Shown here piece after piece: positions 8,953-21,559 of a DNA stretch of 64,000 bases; position 1 is the first letter of the stretch; the number at the start of each line of letters is the position of its first letter. Source of the DNA: Rhizophagus irregularis. Its lineage: Eukaryota; Glomeromycota; Glomeromycetes; Glomerales; Glomeraceae. Both the position numbers and the translations under genes were made by a program. The stretch covers positions 5,456,001-5,520,000 of the forward strand of contig NC_089434.1 in NCBI RefSeq assembly GCF_026210795.1, in the 5' to 3' direction. The notes under the pieces are model-generated. The model was not told the DNA's origin and did not search any database. It saw nothing but the letters and a program-made list of their open reading frames with translations.

Positions 8953-10074
8953 CTACGAAAAAATATTGAACAAAGGATCGCGATTGAGTGGGATGAACTC
9001 GTTCATTTGTTCTTGAGAAATATTCTCTTGGGCATTATATAGAGAATCTATAAAAAAATAAGGAGAATATTGCGAATATTGTTCAAGAAAGTTAAATCCG
9101 CCTTCAGAATTGAAATTCATTTCTTTAGGTTGTTCAAGAAAGAATCCTCCTTCAGGATTGAAATTCATTTCTTCGGGTTGTTCAAGAAAGTTAAATCCTT
9201 CAGAATTGAAATTCATTTCTTCAGGTTGGTCAAGAAAGTTAAATCCTTCAGAATTGAAATTCATTTCTTCAGGTTGTTCAAGAAAGTTAAATCCTCCTTC
9301 AGGATTGAAATTCGTTTCTTTAGGTTGTTCAAGAAAGTTAAATCCTCCTTCAAGATTGAAATTCATTTCTTTAGGTTTGGATTCTTGTGGGGAAATAGAA
9401 GGAAAAGAATGATTATACGATGATGAATTATCGAAAACTACCAATGATTCAATCGTAGAAAGATTAACATTTGAAGTTTCTAATTCGGATACACAAGTAT
9501 TTTCTAAAGTTGAAATCGGCTGTTTTGACGGAGTTGTTTTACTACGTTTTCTCTTATCATTAGAAATAGGTCTTTTGGGACGATAAACATATCCAGGATG
9601 TGCTTGCATATGTTCCACTTTTTTTCTATCCGCAATTTTTCGCCAACGTAATTTTTCTTCCTCTGTTTCATCTCTCCACATTTTTGCCAATAACTGTGAA
9701 ATTTTTGCATTAGAACGTTCCTTAGTGATCAACTTTTGTTTAGCTCGTCGATATAAAATGAAAGCATTTGGAGGTCTTGGGATTTTCTTGATTGACTGTT
9801 GATAACTTTCATCAATAATTGTATCCTTTTCAATAGTTTTTTTATAAGAAATAGATTTTTTATTTTTTATAGGTGATTGAGGTTTCACCCTCATCGGTTC
9901 AAATGATGTAAAGACAAAATTATCTTGAGTTCTGAAACTATTCTCTAGAGAGGTTGTACAATCAATCATAAAAGGCATTTCTGCCGTATTTAAAGAATTT
10001 TTGGTATTATTTGAAGGAGGAGGAACATCAAACATTAAGAGACGACAATACTTTTTTCTCGCGGCCTCATCCAT
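8953..10074 (-). CDS. MATA-type HMG-box protein
   Basis: A single-exon 373-aa protein, predicted nuclear and DNA-binding. The HMG box spans about residues 97-168: PRPPNAFILYRRAKQKLI, AKISQLLAKMWRDE and KLRWRKIADRKKVEH, ending HPGYVYRPKRP. The PNAFILYR start and Y-x-YRPKR end are typical of MATA_HMG proteins, a family greatly expanded in Rhizophagus; only some members are tied to mating-type loci. A basic stretch (KRKRSK) follows the box. Residues 235-332 are six 16-17-residue repeats built on EMNFNSEGGFNFLEQP, likely a disordered region, perhaps for activation or self-association. The start is the first ATG of the frame. The neighbours are repeats and a pseudogene, with no receptor or mating partner gene. 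The role could be regulatory or mating-related; the sequence alone does not decide. Confidence 0.88.
   Translation of the reverse strand: MDEAARKKYCRLLMFDVPPPSNNTKNSLNTAEMPFMIDCTTSLENSFRTQDNFVFTSFEPMRVKPQSPIKNKKSISYKKTIEKDTIIDESYQQSIKKIPRPPNAFILYRRAKQKLITKERSNAKISQLLAKMWRDETEEEKLRWRKIADRKKVEHMQAHPGYVYRPKRPISNDKRKRSKTTPSKQPISTLENTCVSELETSNVNLSTIESLVVFDNSSSYNHSFPSISPQESKPKEMNFNLEGGFNFLEQPKETNFNPEGGFNFLEQPEEMNFNSEGFNFLDQPEEMNFNSEGFNFLEQPEEMNFNPEGGFFLEQPKEMNFNSEGGFNFLEQYSQYSPYFFIDSLYNAQENISQEQMNEFIPLNRDPLFNIFS
9079..9372 (-). repeat. Six in-frame ~50-bp repeats in the HMG gene
   Basis: Six units of 48 or 51 bp encode variants of EMNFNSEGGFNFLEQP. Length differences come from loss of a Gly or Asn codon, so the frame is kept. 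This is a likely length-polymorphic coding minisatellite. Confidence 0.85.
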
Positions 10075-12817
10075 TTTTATTTATGATAATAGTTTTTCGT
10101 GATAAGGAAAAATAATTAGCAAAAAGATTTTTGAAAACTTGGATGGGGGAGAAAGCTAAATTAAACTTATACTTATACTCTTTGAAATACGAAAGGATAA
10201 ATATATAATCTTGTGTAAATGGTAATCGTAGTAAACAAACGTAATAGTTCAAAATAATTACAGTTTCGTTTGAAATGTTATCTATCTGATATCATCGTGC
10301 GTAAAAGCTATGATTATTTAATATTTTTAATTACCCAATTTTCATTATTAAAATATTCATTTAATTATGCAACTTATCATCAACAAGAGGAAAGTTATTA
10401 GATAATCTATTAAAAATACAAAGAAAAAAAAAGCAACGATTGTATTTTATTTAACACAAAAAAAATAATATAATAAATATTTATACTTTAATTTCTCTTA
10501 CTAATTTCAAATAAGCAATACAATTATATTTTTTATAAAATGAATTTCAGATCCTGAATTAGACATATAAAACAATGGCGAAATAATAACTAATAATAAT
10601 GCGTGGAAGATTTGTGATTAGATAGGTAAATAATATTATTGTTTCAAGCTTCCCTTAACAACAATTCGAAGATATACCTTATACGTTATTATTGGTTTCT
10701 GTAAATGGAATTTATAATAAGTTTTTTTTCTCAAGATAATGATATACAGATAAAGATTTTAGTTTGAACAATTTATTTATTAATTATTACGTCAACGCTG
10801 ATAAGATAGATACCTGCAATAACTCTTTTGAAATAATACTTTATTACGCGTCCATCTTTCTTTGTTACTGCATTTGATAAAGAGGGAAATGAAGATGAAA
10901 AAGTTAAGATAGACTCTTGATCAGTGGCTTATTATGTACAGTACTTCGAAAAAAATAGTATAAAAAAGTAAAAAAATTAATTTATCAGTAAAAAAATTTA
11001 TGTGCATGAAAATTCTCATCACGAGCATTTATTAAAAAAAGCTTAAAAAAAGTATTACTGGTCGTACAGTTGACCAATAGTACGGACGCTCAAAAAAAAA
11101 AAGTACTGATAATTTTACAGTATTAAATAATTTTAAGTAAAAGCATTATTCGAAATTTATGATTTTAACGTAAAGATAGTATATAATTTCATGATGCGAG
11201 ATATAATAATCTAAAATTTCTCAAAGTGTAATAGATGATACTAATATGTTGAAAGGTTTAAGTCATGTCATTTCACGATGCAAAATAATGTGAAATTTCA
11301 AAGTGTAGAAGATAGTACGTTGAAAGGTTTAAGATTTAATGACAAATTAAATGAGTTCTAAATAATTATTAGTTTCCATCACATATTCCTTTTATATTTC
11401 TTTCATTGTAGATTATAAATTATATCTCTTTGTTAATGTAAGAATATTATCCACCATTTATGCATCATTTTAATTTACAAATACAGTATTCCTAAAATCA
11501 CGTGACTTTGAAATTATCTATTATAATTTCAACCGATATTTTTTGATTTAGGCAATAATTTTAATTCAGGCCGAAAAATTTGAAATTCTATTCATTGAAT
11601 ATGCAAATTTCTAAATTTGTATGTATTATTATCCAATCCAAAGCAAATACTTTTTATTTATTTTATTTAATTTTTTTATTGCCAATAATTGTGCTATTGA
11701 TTATATTAATATTTTAAAAATTCAGGTAAAATTTTTAAAATCTCATAAACTCAAATATGAATTTTACAAAATTAATCAAATTTAAAAAAAGTCAATAATA
11801 AATTAAAAGGTTTTTTATGCCAAAAAAAGAAAAAAAATATTTTTCTTTAAATTTAATAAATGATCAACAAAAATTAAATTCTTGAAAAATCTTCTTAATT
11901 AAAAATACCTTACTATCACTTAAATAAGAAAAACTTAAGCTTTTAATTTCCTTTAACAATTTCCATCAAAAAATGGTTAAGAGATCAATAGATAAAAAAT
12001 GTAGTTAATTTCCTATTTACAATTTAATAAAGTATATTATTTTTGATTAAAACTATAAGAAATTTTAAATATTTTCAATATAATTAATTAGAATTCTATC
12101 ATAAGTTAATATATTTATAAAAGTAATTTATATTCAACTCCTTGTATAATACTTTTTGAATATGATAAATATATAAATTTTATAGAATAAATATTAAAAT
12201 TTTACTACTAAATTTTATTAAATAAAAATTTATGATATATATTTAATTTGTAATATATTTATTTATTTTCAAAACCAATAATTTGTATTACTATACAATA
12301 AAAAAAAATTAAGAATAAAATTACTATTAAACCCAAATTAAAGATTAATCTGCTAAAATTTAAAAATATTAAAATTTAAACAAAAATTACAAAAATTAAG
12401 AGAATAAAAATTATTTTTAAAAATTAAACACAAGTTATAGTAGAAATAAATCTATCAAAAAATTAAATATAAAACTACTACTAATAAACTAAAAATTAAA
12501 ACTAAAAATATACTATAAAAACAAATAATATAAATTATCATAAAATCAAAAATCAAAAATAATACTTTTTATATAGATGTAATTATACAACTATTTGGAA
12601 ATAATTGAAGTATTAATCTTAACCAAAAATTAAGAATAAAAGTTATAATAATAAACTTAAAAAATAAGAATAAAAATTTCTACTAAATTAAAAATAAAGA
12701 ATATAAAAAATAAAAATTCTAAAGGTTAAGAATAAAGTTAAAAATAAAATTTAAAATTAGAAATAAAATTAAAAAAACTATAAGAATTAAAATTAAAAAA
12801 AAAGAAAAAAAATAATA
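10075..12817. other. Gene-poor upstream region of the HMG gene
   Basis: No convincing gene. An imperfect ~80-bp tandem duplication lies at about 11191-11335 (TTGAAAGGTTTAAG occurs twice, with TTTCATGATGCGAGA and TTTCACGATGCAAAA). The rest is AT-rich. The promoter of the minus-strand HMG gene must lie in the first few hundred bases, but no specific motif can be supported. Confidence 0.5.
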
Positions 12818-13598
12818 AGGGCAGTGACATATATTAGCTAATATTATTTTAATAGTAACGTTTACTCCCCCACCCCCAGGTAACAGGGCGGACATCCTCA
12901 TATTATCACATTATTGCCGATCATTTTGCCGATCATCTATTTTAATATTATCACATAAAAAATACATATAAATTTTATTTGTTATCAAAATTCATCCAAA
13001 GTCCAAAAATTAATGTTTTCAAATCCAAAAATTAACTAAAACCCAAAAATGGGCTGAATTTTAATAATAATTAGAAAATTAAATTATTTTAATGATATTG
13101 TGACAACCAGTGATTAAAATTTAATTTTTGTTAGTTTTTTAAATTCATCTCGTCAAGACAAACATTTTGATAGTAATTTCATAAAATTTTTACACTAAAT
13201 TGATTGAGAAATTGCATTTTGAAAATTTCTATTTATTATATAGATTATAACAAATATAATTGCAAGTATAAATTTAGCCATAACTTCTTGATTACCTAAA
13301 ATTAGGAATGATTACTTCGGCCATTAATTTTAAATCAGTTAAACTATGACCCATAAAAGTTTCAAGTTTCGGTCAAATTTCTGTGACTTCGGCCGAAGCT
13401 TTAAAGTCTGATATCACCCAATTTACTATAAGATCGGCAAATGATCAGCAAGGTGATATAAGGATGTCCGCCCTGTTCCCCCAGGTAAGATTTTATGACC
13501 AATCACAACCATTTCACATGGTTTATATTATATGTAACCTAAGATTTTCTTTTACTCCCCCACCCCCTAAAATATTAGCTAATATATGTCATTGCCCT
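12818..13598. mobile_element. 781-bp TIR element
   Basis: The ends are inverted copies: GGGCAGTGACATATATTAGC at the left and the complement of GGGCAATGACATATATTAGC at the right, about 28 bp with one or two mismatches. Just inside lie C-rich tracts (TTTACTCCCCCACCCCC at both ends, in the same orientation). A second inverted pair then follows, AACAGGGCGGACATCC facing GGATGTCCGCCCTGTT. No transposase is present and the target duplication is unclear. Confidence 0.65.
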
Positions 13599-14559
13599 AA
13601 TAGTTAATTTTATTTAAAGGAGCAAAAAAATAATAAAAAATAAAATAAAATTTTATCAAAATTTATAAAATATACTTAACTTATAATTATACTTTATACT
13701 GTTAAAATAATAATAAAAGAGTATTTTTAAATTCTACAAAAATAAAATATTAGTAATATTTACCAACATTCCAATTTTAAAAAATTTTCTTCTCTTACTT
13801 TTCAAGTATTTTTATATTTTCTTTAGTTCTAAAGTATTCTATTTCTATAATAAAAAAGTAAGTAAAATATTAGTAATATTTATTAATATTTCTAATTTAA
13901 AGAAAAACAGAAAATAATAAGTTTCTTTAATTAAAAATAATATAATATCTTAATTTATAAGTAAAAATAAATTTATTAATTATCTTTACAATTTTATTAA
14001 AAAAAAAATTCATTACTAAAATTGAGTTATTAAGAAGGATTTTCATTTAAATTAATATTTTTTATATTAAAAATAAAAAAAATTAAAGTATTAAAATTTA
14101 TATCATTATTTAAAATACTAATAATTACATATATATTAAATAAAAAATTACAAAATTTACTAATATATCAAATATACTTTTTAAAATTACTAAATAAATA
14201 TAAATAATAAGCATTAGTTTCTTTATATATACTGATTAAAATTTTATAAAATTTAAATTACATATAGATTATAGATTTAACTTATTAAACAATTTTTATT
14301 TAATATATAAAAGTAATTTTTTATAAATAAAATGTCTAAATTATATTTTAAAATAATTGATTAAGTGCAAAAAATTTAAAATCTGAATTTAATTATATTA
14401 TACTAAATAATACCAATTGCTTTATATATATTAGATAAAAATCAAAATATAAGTAATTTTAACCTTGCTAATCAATTTTCATTTAATATATAAAAGTAGT
14501 TTTTTATAATTAAAATATTTAAATTACATTCTAAAGTTATTAAGTAGAAAAAATAATAA
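13599..14559. other. AT-rich intergenic DNA
   Basis: Low-complexity sequence with no supported feature. Confidence 0.5.
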
Positions 14560-14831
14560 CATCACGATATTGGTTAAAGTAGTTTATTAATATTTATTAT
14601 TAGTACTTATATATAAAATATAAGGTATGTTGGTAAAATGCATTTGAGTATTTACTTAAAGTTTTAAAATACTAATAAAATGCTTAATAAATTAAATGGT
14701 TAATAAATATTAAAATTTAGCACTTATTTAATATATTAAGCATTTATTGCTTAATAAATATAAAATTTTAATGCTTATTAAATATTGCTATTCAGTAAAC
14801 ATAAGGTTTCAGTTGGTCCAACATCGTGATG
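14560..14831. mobile_element. Possible MITE
   Basis: CATCACGATATTGG at the left faces the complement of CATCACGATGTTGG at the right, enclosing 272 bp rich in AATGCTTAATAAAT repeats. No clear target duplication was found, so this is tentative. Confidence 0.35.
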
Positions 14832-15123
14832 AAATTTAAAATTAATATTTATATAAGCCATCAAATATTAAATGATATAATAAAATTAAGATATAAGTAA
14901 TTTTAATTTTATTAAATAATTTTTACTTAATATATAAATATGATATACTTATATTAAAAAATACTAAAACTACATTTTAAAAAATTTTGCATATATTATT
15001 AAAAATATAAATTTTTAATTTTTTATAGCTTATATAAAATCTGACTAAATAACTAATATCAGAAGTTTAAAAAAACCTTTTTTTTTTATAAAATTACATA
15101 TATTTTTATTATTAAAATTACAT

Positions 15124-15266
15124 GGGATTTTTGCAATAGAAAGGTATGAAGTTCAAAAAAATTTTAATTTTACTTTTATATGCTAATTATGTTTTTTTTA
15201 CTGAAATAAATGCAAATTTAATATTGATATTTTTTGAGTTTTGTACCTTTCTATTGCAAAGACCTC
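15124..15266. mobile_element. Possible MITE
   Basis: Inverted ends share TTTGCAATAGAAAGGTA (left GGGATTTTTGCAATAGAAAG, right complementary to GAGGTCTTTGCAATAGAAAG) around a 143-bp unit. The target duplication is not resolved. Confidence 0.5.
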
Positions 15267-16540
15267 ATATTTTCTTAAAAAAATTTTAAAAAAGTTTTTT
15301 ACTTCAAATCACTAGAGGCGATTATTACTATTGACTAGAATTATCAATTTTTACTGGCACTATATTTTTTTAATGCTGGTCAATCATTATAATTTTAGTT
15401 ACTAGTGATCATTACTTTAGTAATAGTTAGAAAAATTCTTTAAAAAAAATTTATTTTTTTTAAAATAAACTTCATATATATGTGAAGGAAAATTTTTAAT
15501 AGTAAAAATAATAAACTAAATTAAAAAAACTGATATATAGAATATGTAATAATTTATTAAATTACTTTATTTAGTATAATATAATATATTAAATATTAAA
15601 ATTGATGGTTAATTATAAAATGAAGTAATTTAATTAAAGTTACACAATTTTCTTAATCTACATTTATTATTTTTCTAAAGTATTAAAATTAAAGAAAAAG
15701 AAAAATAAATTAGAACCTTCAGAAAATATTTATATAAGTAAGATTCCAAAAAAGAAAAGGTTTTTATTATAATCATTAAGTATTGTTGATATCTAACTTT
15801 AAAATTATATAAAAATAAGGCAAATTTCTTATAAAATTAGTATTAGCTAACTGCTAATATATATCACTGCTTTTATTATAAATTTTATTAAATATTAAAA
15901 AGTAAAAAAGGTGCATAATTTTATTAATTGGATTGTTTTTTTTAGTTATATACACAAAGGTGTAGAAAAATGGTTAGATTAATCAGGATAAAAGTAACTT
16001 GTTTTTGGTTTTATTTCTAATAATAATAATTAAAATGAATAATTAAATGATAAAGTTAAACAGTTTTGCAGTTTTGCTGGTTAGGTTACACCAACCAATA
16101 GAAACATGATAAAAAATGCTGATCAATCAATTATGAAGTTTAATCTTGTGATTTACGTTATTGTTTTTTAATTGGCCATTTAAGTCGCAGGAGTCACATG
16201 CCAGAACTCAGGAACTTATGTGCCGGTTCTTTAGAGTTAGGATTGGGATTAGGGTAAGGGATTAGGGTAGAAATTTTTTTTTTATATGTAAAAGTGCTAA
16301 ATGACACGCATTATTCGTCACAACATAATGTTATATGTAACCCGGAAAAATGAATCCGACTAACATTTTTTTCTTTGCTGTTCAGAATATTAGAATATCA
16401 CATGTGCAGAGCCTATTATTATTGGTAAAGCACTAAAAGCAGCGTGTTTTGTTAAAATATATTTTTCTTTCAGATTTCGGAAGAAACATTATCCGCAATT
16501 ATTACTTCTTTTTAAATGTACAAATTTCAACGATACAATT
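15267..16540. other. Gene-free AT-rich DNA with short telomere-like tract
   Basis: No gene is supported. About 16226-16275 contains several TTAGGG-type hexamers broken by single changes, a short telomere-like tract inside the contig rather than a chromosome end. The rest is AT-rich. Confidence 0.45.
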
Positions 16541-17264
16541 AAAGATGTATGTGCTTTGTCAATTTTGTCAATCATTTTGTCACGATCAAATAAATTCTTC
16601 GAACATCTGATATGAGATCATCGATAATTTGATATCATCATCATTTGATTTTTCTTTGTTATTTCGTTTTTGCGAAAATAGCCTAAGCATTTTCAAAACA
16701 GAATCAACAATATAATTGAGATTCTTTGTTTATGTTTATATTGTAAATTTTTATTTATAATTTATGAAGTTCTTGGAGTTTTTGTTGCATTTTAATAAGA
16801 TTTTACTAATTTTTTTAATTTTTTGCGTTAAATGTGAAACGAATAATTTATGTGCATAACCAAGTGAGAACCTGAAATCTGTAAAACAATTCTATTGTTT
16901 CTATATTTAAGTTTTAACATTCGGAAAGTAAAGACTATTTTTAGGAAAGCAAAACAAAAAACAAATTTGATTGATTAAAGATTATATTTTTATGAAACAA
17001 TACGTCACAGTCGTCTAAGAGATGGTAATGGCGGGTTTATATATTTTTAAATCCTTTATTGGCTAAATGAAGCTTAATTATTCGTAACAGATTTAGATTT
17101 AGTATTTCCGTATTTTCGAACGCCAATTTCTTTTGTTGTTTCAAGTCACATAAGTCACATTCAAAATAATATACAGTATAAAAAGTTTTTATTTGTATAA
17201 TACAAAATAAAAATTCAAGTTAATATAAAAATATTGTAAATATTGTTCTTTTACACAGTCGATT

Positions 17265-18020
17265 TATTAAAATTAAAATAGATTGATTTTTAATAAATTT
17301 CTCAATTATATTTCATAAATTAAGTCGTAACGAGTTTCTAATATTGTTACACACGCTACGTAAAGTTGAGTCCGTAAATCATTATATCTATCAATTTTCC
17401 CACATTCACACTGTTTCGGAATTTTCTATTTTTTAATATCATTTCATATTATGTTACCATAATTAAATACAAATTTCCAAATTTGAATTTTAACCTGTTT
17501 TTTGCGTTAGTCGTGAAACCACGTATAATTTATAAATGTTCCTAATAAATTTGGTCCAATCAAATAATATGGCGCAGAATCCAAAAGAACTTAACAATTA
17601 TTATGTAAATCTCTGTAAATCCCTCATAAGTTCATAGTTTACTTTATAAAAATTAAAATGTATTGATTCAATAAATTCCCCAACTATATTTTAAAATAAA
17701 GTCGTAGCGAGTTTCTAGTACTATTATAACACATGCTGAGTGCTGACGTAAAGCTGAGTCCGAATTATATTCCATTGTTTCAGAATTTTCCATTTTCAAT
17801 TTATGTTACCATAATTAATCCAAATTTGAAATTAACGATTTATTTTTAGTCGTGAAACCAAGTATACTTTATAATGTTTCTAAAAACAAAAATCCGGTCC
17901 AATCAAATTGCAATGAAGATTCTTCCGTGTCAAAAATCCACTAATATATTCTGGCGCAGAATCCAAAAGAATTTAAACAATTTTATGTTATTTGTGTAAT
18001 TCCCTTGCACGTTCATAGTT
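17265..18020. repeat. ~380-bp tandem duplication inside copy A
   Basis: Two successive segments (about 17265-17645 and 17646-18020) share TCGTAACGAGTTTCTA or TCGTAGCGAGTTTCTA, TTTTCTATTTTT-like tracts, GTTACCATAATTAA, GTCGTGAAACCA, GGCGCAGAATCCAAAAGAA and CGTTCATAGTTTAC. Copy B has only one such segment (about 22932-23390). Confidence 0.7.
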
Positions 18021-18819
18021 TACTATGCCTTTTTCGTCGTCCTTCACATTATGCTGAAAATTCCTACGACTTTAGTAAACAATTGTTAAACTTTTTAAAG
18101 AGCAAAACTTGGATTAATCATATCGTAACCGCAGCATTAACTTCAAATAATTCAATTTATTGTACACATTTTCAAATTTATTTTATTAAAATAAAAAATT
18201 TTTAATATATATTAGTATTAATTCTCTTGACATTATTTTAATTATGTTCTTTGTTCAAATGATGTTACATCGCGAAATTGAAAATTCGGGACAATTACCT
18301 TAACCAACTGACCATGCTCTTTTTCTCTAAAAGTCAAAAAAGTTTTAAAAACAAATATTGTTCTACTAAAGTTTGGTAAATGAAACACTAATCCATGCGT
18401 TACAAATACCGTAAATAGTAGAGTGATTTCTTATTTTATCAATGATACAGACAATCAAATTTGATCATCAAATTATTTGTTAAATCTTAATATCATGTCG
18501 GATTTTTGTTCGTTTGTCAATCTAAAAATAAATCTAATTAAGAAAATATATGAATAATGTAAAAAAAAAAATGAAAATCTTAAAAGAAAAATAGATCATA
18601 AATACATTTTTTTTTATTTAACAAAAGAATTTATTATATTACATTAATTAGAAAATTTTCTATAAATTGACGATGATTTGGATCTTTTTTTTTTTCTAAA
18701 AAGTTTTTTATTTTGATTTTTAACAAATAGATTAAATATCAAAAAATCCTTCCAAACATCCTTCTATCAATTAATTTTTTCAAATAAATATCTTGATTAA
18801 GAAATCTTTATTATACAAA

Positions 18820-19416
18820 ATGTCTCAATTGGAAAAATTATATAATACTATCAAAAAAAATTTAGAAAAAATAGACACTGAATTGATCGAGAAGAAAACT
18901 GTGTTACCTCTTATCACACTCTTAGAACCAACAGTGGGACGTAGATCTCCCAATGCATTTATTATCTATTGCAAAGATCATGCATCTTTTATAAAAAACA
19001 AACCTGGAGATAATTCTAAATTATTAGGAAAAATGTGGGATAACGAACCAGCTGATATAAGGATGGTTTATGGTCTCTTATCAAATATAATGTCAACATC
19101 ATATAAAGAGTTCTTTTCAGGTACACAACCATTGGATCAATCTATTTCAATGCCCGCCTTCTGTGTTAATCCGATATATCAACCTTACGCGATTGAAAAA
19201 GAACCAATTAATGTAGTAGAACCAATTAATATGGAAGAACCAATTAATTCTGTACAGGATTCAGAATTACCCGATGAAACAAAACAACAAAAACAGGAAG
19301 AAAGTACTCCCGTTTTAAACGAAAGTCCAGGCATTATACAGCAAGATGAAGTGGGCACGGAACGTGACTTTATTAATCCTTATTTGGCGCTTTATTTAGC
19401 TTATTATAATATTTAA
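18820..19416 (+). CDS. Small HMG-box-like protein, copy A
   Basis: 198 aa from the ATG in ACAAAATGTCTCAATTGG, a context shared with its paralogue at 24193. Residues 41-85 look like the first two thirds of an HMG box (RRSPNAFIIYCKDHASFI then DNSKLLGKMWDNEPADIR), close to MATA-HMG proteins. The third helix and the usual YRPK end are not recognisable, so DNA binding may be weak or lost. Residues 127-143 hold three EPIN repeats, expanded in the paralogue. The C-terminus (PYLALYLAYYNI) is conserved in the paralogue as AIYLSYYQC, hinting at a functional tail. The gene converges on a methyltransferase remnant downstream. It could be a functional divergent regulator or a decaying MATA-HMG gene. Confidence 0.65.
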   Translation: MSQLEKLYNTIKKNLEKIDTELIEKKTVLPLITLLEPTVGRRSPNAFIIYCKDHASFIKNKPGDNSKLLGKMWDNEPADIRMVYGLLSNIMSTSYKEFFSGTQPLDQSISMPAFCVNPIYQPYAIEKEPINVVEPINMEEPINSVQDSELPDETKQQKQEESTPVLNESPGIIQQDEVGTERDFINPYLALYLAYYNI

Positions 19417-19863
19417 TATATATAGAGATGGCTTAAATTATAGATTTTATTTAGATTTTATTTTATTTATTTTATTTATTTATTGTATTTCAATAGGGAA
19501 AATATGTATTAACAATATCATTATTTATTAAAAATAAAAAATAGATTTTTAAAATATTAGCCAAATGCTATAATATTACGATTACAACTTCATTATTATA
19601 ATATACACCATCATACTTGATGAGATAAATCTAACCTAATATCGGGTAAGCTGTCCGTAACGACACGTTAGAATAGTAGGAATTGATATAATATTAATAT
19701 GAATCCATTAATGCTCTCAGATTTACGTAAAAATGCAACTTGTTTTATGAATTTTTGGAAAATTTATAATACTAAATTAAAAAAAAATTAGTGATGAAAC
19801 TTGGTAAATGATGTCGATATAATTTCTAACTTTAGCAACAAATATCGTATTTGATCGTTATTA

Positions 19864-19981
19864 AGCACCTCTATAAACTGGTTCATTTACGTTGATGTGA
19901 ATCATTAATATATATTTAATCTTTGCTGAAAGGCTATATCAGAAATTATACCATTTTTAAATAGCAAAAAAAGGAGGTGCT
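19864..19981. mobile_element. 118-bp MITE in copy A
   Basis: AGCACCTC at the left faces GAGGTGCT at the right, with TA on both sides. Copy B lacks this segment; its sequence runs from ACAAATA directly to CTTGAATAGC. That supports an insertion specific to copy A, although the deleted or inserted span exceeds the MITE by some bases. Confidence 0.5.
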
Positions 19982-20105
19982 TAATATGGTACTTGAATAG
20001 CTGAAATTACATGATATAATAATGGTCAATTAAATGATTGAACGATAAAATAAACTAAATTCTAAATGATTAATGTTTATACATATTTAAATTGAGATAC
20101 TAAAT

Positions 20106-20414
20106 TAAGGATGTTCATCGGTCCTAAAAGACCGTGGTCCAACGGTCTTACACCTTAAAAAGACGGACTTGGTGTAGGAGTACGGTCTTTCGGTCCCGTA
20201 TCACCGTCGGACCGCAGTCCTTTTAAGACCGATCAGTCTTCTTTCTTTTTTTTTTGCCAACAAAAAAATTTTTTTATATAAAAATCATTTATTATATGAA
20301 GACTGGTATGAGAATTGGTCAGTCCTCGGGACCGGTCCTACTGCGCCACAAAAAAGTGCAAGACCGCGGTCCGGTCCTACAAGTCCTGGGACCGACCGGT
20401 ATGACCCATCCTTA
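20106..20414. mobile_element. hAT-type MITE with GGACCG-rich interior
   Basis: The element starts TAAGGATG and ends CATCCTTA. A perfect 8-bp duplication TACTAAAT flanks it (20098-20105 and 20415-20422). The interior is unusually GC-rich for the window and packed with GGTCC and GGACC words in both orientations. Copy B has no counterpart, so insertion followed or diverged from the segmental duplication. Confidence 0.82.
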
Positions 20415-21559
20415 TACTAAATCCTTTTTTTTTTAAACAAAAAAAAAAAAATAAAGCACTTGTCCCACATTTTCATAGTCCCAAATACAATGGTGGAATT
20501 GGACATGGAGTCTTGGACTAATTGGAGATGGTCCACTCACAAGTCCAATTGAGTTTCTATAGTCCAATATTTTTAACATTTTTATTTCATGATTAATCAT
20601 TTTTGTAAACAAAATAATTAGCTAAATGCTTTTTTTCTTCTAAATCTTCAAGCTAAATTGTTATGTCCCATTATTTTAAATAACAATAGTATAAAAGTGG
20701 ATCATAGGTCAATAGTCCAATAGTCCAAACCAATCGAAGATGGTGACCAGTACGATTTTTCTGATCTATTCCTTGAAAGTCGCGCAATCAAATTACGGTA
20801 ATTGGCTTAGTAAATTGAAATACATAATCATCGATCATCTTTTGTTCGAGCGTTAATTGATTCAATTAAAATTTTAGTGTTGATTAAAGTTTTTATTAAA
20901 AATTTTAGATACAACGAAGTATGGATCAGCTGCTGGAGTAGAAGTAATTTGGGTTTTTCGGTAAGAAGATTTGTGCAAAAGTTTATACAAAAATCTCAGC
21001 AAAATTTCTGAAAACCTCATTTTATACGCTATCATTTGCGAAAGTTTTGTGATGACTTGAATATATGCATACATATTGGAAATCTATTCCTATTATAATT
21101 CTGATTGGTGCAAAATTGTAATAATGTTGACAAATTACCATGCGATATGGTCTATTAGAATTTTTTCGTTAATATTTTGGAAAAAAAAATTTTTTATCAA
21201 AGTATCAACACTTTCACAAACAAGTAAAAACGCAAAAGAAAATATAATCCTATTAATGTATGAATAAGAAACAACATGATATGGGTAGCTAAAAAGTAAC
21301 TTTTAACTAAAAGTTACCATCGATGTACGCTTATCTGTTATGAAATTCATTATTATTATCATGCATTAATAACAATCATGTTAGATATGTTCATCTGCAT
21401 CATAACTTACGCAAAGTAAACAATCTATACCACGTTGTTTATCGGATGCATGTATCACTCCTCATTTCTCTGATCTCATTATATTTGTTACATTTTTTTT
21501 TAAAAAAAACAGTGGTTCAAGCATAAACAAACAAAACTTTATTCCGTTCTGACAATGAA

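Noticed and set aside
9070-9423. Two plus-strand repetitive ORFs opposite the HMG gene
   Set aside because: They are antisense readings of the in-frame coding repeats of the minus-strand gene.
16226-16275. Telomere repeat
   Set aside because: Only a few imperfect TTAGGG-like hexamers in the middle of the sequence, not a chromosome end.
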